This document shows, one piece after another, positions 31,349 to 35,308 of a DNA stretch of 35,308 nt. The notes beneath the pieces are model-generated. The model did no database searches and was not told where the DNA came from. It saw nothing but the letters and a program-made list of their open reading frames with translations. The position numbers were made by a program, and so were the translations under genes. The first letter of the stretch is position 1, and each line of letters begins with the position of its first letter. The stretch is from a virus, in IMG/VR virus record IMGVR_UViG_3300025897_000032, positions 1-35,308 of that record; one strand, 5' to 3'.

Positions 31349-31386
31349 GGTAGGACGGACCTAAAGGGCATTGGATCCGTCCTACC
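31349..31386 (-). terminator. Rho-independent terminator after the AAA+ gene
   Basis: An 11-bp perfect stem GGTAGGACGGA / TCCGTCCTACC followed on the minus strand by ACCC and TTTTTTATTTTC. It should end the transcript from the AAA+ gene before promoter P2. Confidence 0.85.
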
Positions 31387-31399
31387 TTGTGCGAGCCAG

Positions 31400-31420
31400 C
31401 TATGGAGGGCAATCACATAG
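31400..31420 (-). ncRNA. Hairpin A with anti-ribosome-site loop (candidate regulatory RNA)
   Basis: On the minus strand CTATG and CATAG enclose the 11-nt loop TGATTGCCCTC. The loop is complementary to the GAGGGCAAT ribosome site of the cassette leaders. It lies between the AAA+ gene stop and its terminator, so the 3' end of that mRNA could act as a small RNA of about 110 nt. Confidence 0.45.
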
Positions 31421-31447
31421 TAAAAGGCTCTAGCACATACTCAACGG

Positions 31448-32452
31448 TTAGTGTTTCATAACCGTATTCTCAGCCATAGCTTCCCACTTGGTAGGAAATG
31501 CTTTAGCTAAGTCTGCAACTTTTAGTACTGTTCGCAGACTGAGTTCTCTCAAACGTGCCTTGTTGCTTTCGCAGAACTCTACGATCTCATCAACGACACC
31601 TTCGCCTAGTGCATACTCGTCTAGCATGCCATCTTTGGTAATCTGTTTGATACGCAACATCTTCTCTCTGTCCGTATCGATAGTCAAGTCAATGTAGTGA
31701 CAACGACTTTCAAGTGCTTCTAGGTGATCTCTCATCTTCTTGCTCTTAACGTTGTCGAACTTGATGTTGGTAATAAAGATCGCACCACCTTTGAAATCAA
31801 AGCTGTCTGGCACGCCTTCGTTACGTAGCTTGAATGAATCAGTGTTCCAGTGAATGGTCCTGTTCTTCTTTGAGTCTAGTGCCGCCTTCAGGATGTTCAA
31901 TGAAAGCTCGTCGCTGAAGACTGAGTCACAGTCATCAAAGACCAACACATTGTCCTTGTCGGCATAGTTGTAGAGTTTACAGTAGAGTCCAATAGCTGAC
32001 ATAGCACCTTTGACAACCTGATACTTGGGAGGCTTGTCGCCTAGTGTAGCAATCAAGTCATGCTTGCCTAGTACTTTTTCAACACCGTGTGACTTACCAA
32101 CACCTGGAGGTCCACTAACGATCATAGCTCGTACGTCACCCTTCTTGGTGGCACGTGTCATATCTTCGAGCATCTCAAATCGCTCACGCAATCTTTCAAT
32201 GGTCTCTTCGTCAGTCTCTTCTCGCTTAGTAGTCTTTGCTGAGCCTGCGTCCTCGTATGAGTCAGCCGCTGTGCATGCAATCTTGATGTTACGTTGAGGA
32301 AAGCCAGCAACCGCCGCGCCATCAACTGTTACGTATCCGCCCTTGGCACCTACCTTGAACGGTTCAACTAGTGGAAACACCATACCGGTTAAGTCCACAT
32401 CATTGCCTCTGATCTTATATGTGCCTTCTAAAATTCTAATCTTCTGTGTCAT
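31448..32452 (-). CDS. AAA+ ATPase
   Basis: This 334-residue protein starts at ATG 32452; the longer frame from 32509 would begin in the -10 box of its promoter. Residues 1-85 are a beta-rich N-terminal region and a charged linker. The ATPase core has Walker A SGPPGVGKS (113-121), Walker B VLVFDDCDSV (169-178) and a sensor-1-like FITN (226-229); a helical lid-like C-terminal domain follows (LRIKQITKDGML, RLRELSLRTVLKVADLAKA). The partner is unknown. The family resembles chaperone-type ATPases in many marine phages. Confidence 0.85.
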   Translation of the reverse strand: MTQKIRILEGTYKIRGNDVDLTGMVFPLVEPFKVGAKGGYVTVDGAAVAGFPQRNIKIACTAADSYEDAGSAKTTKREETDEETIERLRERFEMLEDMTRATKKGDVRAMIVSGPPGVGKSHGVEKVLGKHDLIATLGDKPPKYQVVKGAMSAIGLYCKLYNYADKDNVLVFDDCDSVFSDELSLNILKAALDSKKNRTIHWNTDSFKLRNEGVPDSFDFKGGAIFITNIKFDNVKSKKMRDHLEALESRCHYIDLTIDTDREKMLRIKQITKDGMLDEYALGEGVVDEIVEFCESNKARLRELSLRTVLKVADLAKAFPTKWEAMAENTVMKH

Positions 32453-32496
32453 ATTATCGCCCTTCGTTATTTTTATTAATGCCTTATTGTTCTTAC

Positions 32497-32541
32497 AGTA
32501 TACGATCATTAAATCGTAAAGTCAACCCCTAATTTTAAAAA
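32497..32541 (-). promoter_or_regulatory. Cassette promoter P3
   Basis: TTGACT, 17 bp, TATACT, preceded by TTAAAATTAGGGG. The leader is longer, about 38 nt, ending ACGAAGGGCGATAAT-ATG. Confidence 0.85.
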
Positions 32542-32831
32542 GTTGTTCTCAAGCACGGACCGCCTTTAACTAGGTTGGATCCTTTGTACTTCTCCCAGTC
32601 TTCCATTACCTTGGTCTGGTGTTCAGTAAAGCTCTCTACCTTAGTTCCGAACAAGGCGCCTACCTGAGTAAGCATATAGCCTACATCACTTAGATCGTTG
32701 TACGGACGGATCTCTTCGTTCTTGAGACCAGCCATGGAAGCAGTTTCGCTGAAGTCCATCATAGCTCTGCCAATCTCTGCCAGTTGCTTCTGTTCCGCCG
32801 TTGCTTCGTATTGGTTGATTAAAGATTTCAT
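32535..32831 (-). CDS. Small helical protein, function unknown
   Basis: This 98-residue protein is mostly helical (INQYEATAEQKQLAEIGRAM, SDVGYMLTQVGALFGTKVES) and ends in KGGPCLRTTF. Its coding end overlaps the upstream element of promoter P3. No motif is recognised. It has its own cassette promoter. Confidence 0.7.
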   Translation of the reverse strand: MKSLINQYEATAEQKQLAEIGRAMMDFSETASMAGLKNEEIRPYNDLSDVGYMLTQVGALFGTKVESFTEHQTKVMEDWEKYKGSNLVKGGPCLRTTF

Positions 32832-32862
32832 ATTTGCCCTCGTTTGTTTAATTTATAATAAG

Positions 32863-32910
32863 AGTATAGCATCTGCTTCTGCAGAAGTCAACCCCTAGTT
32901 TGCCAAAATC
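32863..32910 (-). promoter_or_regulatory. Cassette promoter P4 with palindrome in the spacer
   Basis: TTGACT, 17 bp, TATACT, preceded by TTTTGGCAAACTAGGGG. The spacer and -35 include the 12-bp palindrome CTTCTGCAGAAG (32876-32887), a possible operator specific to this cassette. Confidence 0.85.
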
Positions 32911-33029
32911 TTTTCTATCTGGTCTGCCTTCTTCTTCTGGATCTCTTGCATATCATCTGTCAAGTTAGACAGACTCATGAATAGAATCACAGCAGTAATG
33001 ATGATTCCGCCTATAACGATTATCCTCAC
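32895..33029 (-). CDS. 44-residue single-span membrane protein
   Basis: It starts at GTG 33029, overlapping the previous stop as GTGA. Residues 2-18 (RIIVIGGIIITAVILFM) span the membrane; the rest is polar and helical (LTDDMQEIQKKKADQIEKIL), a short coiled coil. The stop TAG lies in the AAACTAGGGG element of promoter P4. Stop-start overlap and codon use support it. Function unknown. Confidence 0.6.
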   Translation of the reverse strand: MRIIVIGGIIITAVILFMSLSNLTDDMQEIQKKKADQIEKILAN

Positions 33030-33406
33030 AGCTCCCCCTCTGTTATGCCTTCTTTAATCCAAGAACGATCATTCTTGGTCTTGCGTTCCTTTGCCTTGAG
33101 AGGTGACACTCTCTTTACCCTGCTAAGGTAGTAGTCCCTGCTGGACTGTACCTCTCCTGCATCGTCAGGCAGTTCGTTTGCCCACTCCGTTACAGTTTGG
33201 ATATGACATGGGTACTCTTTAAACCCGATGCCGTTCTCCATAACCAGGGCGGCTACGAATGCCATAGCATCCTGCTCCCTGTCCAGGTCCTCGACCAAGT
33301 AAGTGTCGCCGCCCTTGAACTTCCAATAGTTCTGGCCATCGCTAAACTTACCGCTCTCAGCGTGTGCACCGTAATTCTCTAAAACTTGTGTTGAAACTAT
33401 AAACAT
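33026..33406 (-). CDS. Phage protein, function unknown
   Basis: This 126-residue protein begins MFIVSTQVLENYGAHAESGK and continues with a beta-rich region (YWKFKGGDTYLVEDLDREQD) and a basic C-terminus (SPLKAKERKTKNDRSWIKEG). Similar small proteins starting with VSTQVLENYG are common in phages but have no assigned role. It has cassette promoter P5 and a coupled membrane protein downstream. Confidence 0.75.
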   Translation of the reverse strand: MFIVSTQVLENYGAHAESGKFSDGQNYWKFKGGDTYLVEDLDREQDAMAFVAALVMENGIGFKEYPCHIQTVTEWANELPDDAGEVQSSRDYYLSRVKRVSPLKAKERKTKNDRSWIKEGITEGEL

Positions 33407-33439
33407 ATTATCGCCCTCTTTCCTAATTGTTATACTTAC

Positions 33440-33484
33440 AGTATACAGTCAAATAATATAAAGGTCAACCCCTAATTTGCCATT
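33440..33484 (-). promoter_or_regulatory. Cassette promoter P5
   Basis: TTGACC, 17 bp, TATACT, preceded by ATGGCAAATTAGGGG. It shares the TATACT-GTA-AGTATA palindrome with P2. Leader ends AAAGAGGGCGATAAT-ATG. Confidence 0.85.
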
Positions 33485-33502
33485 ATCTAATCTTTTTTCC
33501 AC

Positions 33503-33552
33503 AGCCCGAGGAAGTCTTACAGGAGAGGGCAATCAACTTGCTTCCCCGGGCT
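33503..33552 (-). ncRNA. Hairpin B with anti-ribosome-site loop (candidate regulatory RNA)
   Basis: A 12-bp stem AGCCCGGGGAAG / CTTCCTCGGGCT holds a 26-nt loop that contains TTGATTGCCCTC. The one imperfect pair is G-U on the minus strand but A-C on the plus strand, so the minus strand is the likely RNA. It begins 8 nt after the CCA end of tRNA-Arg, so tRNA processing could release it. No T-run follows. Confidence 0.45.
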
Positions 33553-33559
33553 ACCAAAT

Positions 33560-33636
33560 TGGCCCGCTCTGCAGGATTCGAACCTGCGACCCACAGCTTA
33601 GAAGGCTGTTGCTCTATCCAGCTGAGCTAAGAGCGG
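33560..33636 (-). tRNA. tRNA-Arg (UCU)
   Basis: Full cloverleaf of 77 nt: acceptor CCGCTCT/AGAGCGG, D-arm AGCTCAGCTGGATAGAGC, anticodon loop CTTCTAA, T-arm with GTTCGAATC, and encoded CCA. It reads AGA, a frequent Arg codon in the AT-rich plus-strand genes. Confidence 0.95.
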
Positions 33637-33638
33637 AT

Positions 33639-33714
33639 TGGTGGGCCCGGAGGGATTCGAACCCCCGACAAAACCGTTATGAGCGGTTGGTTCTAACCAC
33701 TGAACTACAGGCCC
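33639..33714 (-). tRNA. tRNA with CAU anticodon, probably Ile2 (AUA)
   Basis: A 76-nt cloverleaf: acceptor GGGCCTG/CGGGCCC, anticodon loop CTCATAA, T-arm GTTCGAATC, discriminator A and encoded CCA. CAU could mean Met, but pairs C4-G69 and C5-G68, as in E. coli tRNA-Ile2, favour the lysidine-modified type that reads AUA, which is frequent in this phage. Confidence 0.88.
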
Positions 33715-33720
33715 TGTAGA

Positions 33721-33807
33721 TGGTGCCTCCACCCAGACTCGAACTGGGAAGCCAATACTGGCGACGGATTTTAAGTCCGTTATGTTTACCAATTTCATCA
33801 TGGAGGC
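33721..33807 (-). tRNA. tRNA-Leu (UAA)
   Basis: An 87-nt class II tRNA with a long variable arm: acceptor GCCTCCA/TGGAGGC, anticodon loop ACTTAAA, T-arm GTTCGAGTC and encoded CCA. It reads UUA, the dominant Leu codon on the plus strand. Confidence 0.95.
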
Positions 33808-33831
33808 TATCTCTCTACTTAAGGTAAGGAT

Positions 33832-33852
33832 GGGTGCTAACCGTAGGCACCC
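33832..33852 (-). other. Hairpin upstream of the tRNA cluster
   Basis: GGGTGC/GCACCC with a 9-nt loop, between the gene at 33888 and the tRNAs. No T-run follows on the minus strand, so it may be a processing signal in the common transcript and not a terminator. Confidence 0.4.
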
Positions 33853-33887
33853 GCGGATGTATTAAGGCATCACCCTGGGAAGTTGTT

Positions 33888-34205
33888 CTAGACTGTTTCT
33901 AGTTCAACTTCAATTTTTGCATCAGTCTGAGCCTGGACCTCTTGACTGATAGCTTTACAGTTTCGAACAACGAACTCGCTGATCGCTCCCTGTGCCGCTT
34001 CACCTTGGAAGTCTGCATCGCTGAGCAAAGTCTCACATACCTGAGCCTTGGTCATCGCATTGTCGAACTCCTTAAGGATCACATCAGTGTGACCGTTCTT
34101 GTCAAGAATCTTAATCCTTGAAACAAAGTCATTTGCAAAACGTACCTTGGTCACTCCGTTTAGAGTGGATACACCTGCGACTGTAAAAGTTTTCATTGTA
34201 GCCAT
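33888..34205 (-). CDS. Small protein upstream of the tRNAs, function unknown
   Basis: This 105-residue protein begins with a beta-rich half (MKTFTVAGVSTLNGVTKVRF, NDFVSRIKILDKNGHTDVIL) and ends in a helical half (ISEFVVRNCKAISQEVQAQT). No motif is recognised. It has cassette promoter P6, and with no promoter seen before the tRNAs it probably heads their transcript. Confidence 0.7.
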   Translation of the reverse strand: MATMKTFTVAGVSTLNGVTKVRFANDFVSRIKILDKNGHTDVILKEFDNAMTKAQVCETLLSDADFQGEAAQGAISEFVVRNCKAISQEVQAQTDAKIEVELETV

Positions 34206-34253
34206 ATCGTTTAGCCCTCCTTGGACTGTTTGGTTGTTTGTTTAACTATACAC

Positions 34254-34298
34254 ATAATAGCACCAGTCGACCCCATTGTCAACCTTTATTTTACCATT
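34254..34298 (-). promoter_or_regulatory. Cassette promoter P6
   Basis: TTGACA, 17 bp, TATTAT, preceded by ATGGTAAAATAAAGG. Its leader is about 40 nt and ends AAGGAGGGCTAAACGAT-ATG, the most divergent ribosome site of the eight. Confidence 0.8.
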
Positions 34299-34771
34299 TC
34301 TGCGATTTCAGTTTGGTGTTGCATTATTGCCACATCGGCGAAGTCGAACACCGGAAACCCGCCGTCATCGTTATTGCTCATCTTGTGGACAAGCCAATTC
34401 TCTCCATCCCAAAGGTAAGCCCATTCACACCAGCTACCTTCCATAGCCTCTGTCCATGCTTTGACATCATCGAAGTGCCTAGGCTCTGTGCCTGTCTCAC
34501 CTCTGTCTCTGCCGTAGGCCATACACCAATCATCGCATAGGCCTAGCTCTGGTTCTGGACCATTTTTGGCATCGAAGTCATGTGCTTCGCCTATCTCTGG
34601 TCCTAGGCTGCTCAAATCACCTAACCCAATCAGTTGAGCGATCGTATCCGAATCCGTATAATGATCCTTCAAAATTTGACCGTTGTGTTCAGGATAACCA
34701 TCCCAGTGACAGTAAATTCCAATAATGCCACCTTCTGGCTTCTTCATTGCTATTGTTGATCTTGTACCCAT
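34286..34771 (-). CDS. Widespread phage protein, function unknown
   Basis: This 161-residue protein begins MGTRSTIAMKKPEGGIIGIY followed by CHWDGYPEHNGQILKDHY, a pattern I know from many unassigned phage proteins. Trp, Cys and acidic residues are frequent (GLCDDWCMAYGRD, WCEWAYLWDGENWLVH). It may be a metal- or nucleotide-binding accessory protein; no function is established. Its last codons overlap the upstream element of promoter P6. Confidence 0.8.
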   Translation of the reverse strand: MGTRSTIAMKKPEGGIIGIYCHWDGYPEHNGQILKDHYTDSDTIAQLIGLGDLSSLGPEIGEAHDFDAKNGPEPELGLCDDWCMAYGRDRGETGTEPRHFDDVKAWTEAMEGSWCEWAYLWDGENWLVHKMSNNDDGGFPVFDFADVAIMQHQTEIAEMVK

Positions 34772-34799
34772 TTCGCCCTCGCTTTGTTAGTGTGTTTAT

Positions 34800-34844
34800 A
34801 ATATACTATCGTTTGGATTGAATGTCAACCCCTAATTTTCTTCT
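34800..34844 (-). promoter_or_regulatory. Cassette promoter P7
   Basis: TTGACA, 17 bp, TATATT, preceded by AAAATTAGGGG, which includes the TAG stop of the upstream membrane-protein gene. Leader ends GCGAGGGCGAA-ATG. Confidence 0.85.
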
Positions 34845-35011
34845 TCTTCTCGATTTCCTAGGACGGCTGTCGCTAGGCCGAAGAATAACATTCCTGCCGT
34901 AGCCGGAACAAATACGACAGCCCAGGCCCAATCTAATGCCGGGGCGCCTTCAGTTATCCCTGTAGCAACTATCGCACAGAAGATGAACATAAGTGCAGTG
35001 AAGGTGCTCAT
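34832..35011 (-). CDS. Small two-span membrane protein
   Basis: This 59-residue protein starts at ATG 35011, overlapping the preceding stop as ATGA; a longer frame would begin inside that gene. Hydrophobic segments are about 3-20 (TFTALMFIFCAIVATGI) and 29-50 (AWAVVFVPATAGMLFFGLAT). It ends NREEEEN. Function unknown; cotranscribed with the acidic protein upstream. Confidence 0.65.
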   Translation of the reverse strand: MSTFTALMFIFCAIVATGITEGAPALDWAWAVVFVPATAGMLFFGLATAVLGNREEEEN

Positions 35012-35229
35012 TCGTAGCACTCCCCAAAGTCTTCCCATTCTTGCTCCCAGCTCGGCTGCCCGTCGTCTTCGTCCTCAACAAACCTCTCACTCAGCTCGTT
35101 GCAGTCCAGCATATCAGCCACGTCGTCTGTGCTCATATACTTCAGCGCCATTGTTAGCATAGCCTCAGCACTCACAATGCCGTTCTCTACTAAATCCAAC
35201 GCTTCGTCTCTACTATTAAAATTTGCCAT
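35008..35229 (-). CDS. Small acidic protein
   Basis: This 73-residue protein starts at ATG 35229, directly after the cassette ribosome site GAGGGCAAA; the upstream in-frame ATG would sit in the promoter. The first part is helical (SRDEALDLVENGIVSAEAML, MSTDDVADMLDCNELSERFV) and the C-terminus is strongly acidic and aromatic (EDEDDGQPSWEQEWEDFGEC). Acidic early proteins sometimes mimic nucleic acid; that is only a possibility. Confidence 0.7.
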   Translation of the reverse strand: MANFNSRDEALDLVENGIVSAEAMLTMALKYMSTDDVADMLDCNELSERFVEDEDDGQPSWEQEWEDFGECYE

Positions 35230-35262
35230 TTTGCCCTCTTTCTGTTTCCTTATTATGCTTAT

Positions 35263-35308
35263 ACTATAACACACCTTTTCCGGAATGTCAACCTTTTTCT
35301 TGCCAAAT
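35263..35308 (-). promoter_or_regulatory. Cassette promoter P8
   Basis: TTGACA, 17 bp, TATAGT, preceded by ATTTGGCAAGAAAAAGG at the edge of the window. Leader ends AAAGAGGGCAAA-ATG. Confidence 0.85.

Noticed and set aside
32453-32509. N-terminal extension of the AAA+ protein beginning MIVYCKNNK
   Set aside because: The ATG is part of the promoter region just before TATACT, so it would not be in the mRNA; ATG 32452 has the cassette ribosome site.
33477-33719. 80-residue plus-strand frame containing RIRTCDPQLRR and ARRDSNPRQ
   Set aside because: This is the well-known false protein read from the antisense of tRNA genes; it covers tRNA-Arg and tRNA-Ile/Met.
1-35308. CRISPR array, integrase, transposase or IS end
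   Set aside because: No regular direct repeats with spacers, no recombinase or transposase motifs and no flanking inverted repeats with target duplication were seen.

Overview
This window is part of the genome of a lytic, tailed, T4-like marine myovirus. The replication and recombination set is T4-type: gp17 terminase nuclease end, gp32, UvsX, UvsY, UvsW, gp62, gp61 and gp41. It is mixed with genes common in cyanophages and pelagiphages: peptide deformylase, 2OG-Fe(II) oxygenase, FkbM methyltransferase, a carbamoyltransferase, CMP-KDO synthetase, glycosyltransferases and tRNAs. The plus-strand half is strongly AT-rich and reads AGA, ATA and TTA often. The host is probably an AT-rich Gram-negative marine bacterium (SAR11-like or a cyanobacterium), but this is inference; no photosynthesis gene, integrase or CRISPR array is present.

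Layout. Positions 1-5.6 kb hold the terminase end, a 608-residue probable virion protein with a LysM-like domain, gp32, UvsX and UvsY. Positions 5.6-12 kb form a sugar and surface-modification block: two methyltransferases, a nucleotidyltransferase-cupin fusion, two DxD glycosyltransferases (one a fusion) and proteins sharing a capsule-synthase-like C-terminal domain. Positions 12-19.2 kb hold an unknown protein, UvsW, a cupin, a YhhQ-type queuosine-precursor transporter, CMP-KDO synthetase, gp62, a zinc-finger protein and peptide deformylase. Positions 19.2-28.6 kb hold a zinc-finger microprotein, a very small DnaE-like polymerase core, a methyltransferase, a structural protein, gp61, a QueC-like PP-loop enzyme overlapping a carbamoyltransferase without its usual C-terminal domain, gp41, a 2OG oxygenase and a tandem pair of SGNH-like proteins. 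Positions 28.6-30.2 kb are a strand-switch zone with small genes and hairpins. Positions 30.2-35.3 kb are a GC-richer minus-strand block of small, probably early genes around an AAA+ ATPase and three tRNAs.

Regulation is the most unusual part. The minus-strand block has eight near-copies of one promoter-leader cassette, each with TTGAC-type -35, exactly 17 bp, a TATA-type -10 and a GAGGGC(A/G)A-type ribosome site. Two hairpins in the same transcripts carry the loop TGATTGCCCTC, the complement of that ribosome site, so an RNA-based control circuit is possible. On the plus strand three genes (the unknown gene at 12028, gp61 and gp41) have TATAAT boxes exactly 6 nt before the ATG, which predicts leaderless mRNAs; two late genes show the same arrangement with GATAAATA. 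The main protein novelty is a roughly 190-residue DnaE-like protein that keeps the three polymerase aspartates.

All function calls come from reading motifs in the translated sequence; no database search was possible.
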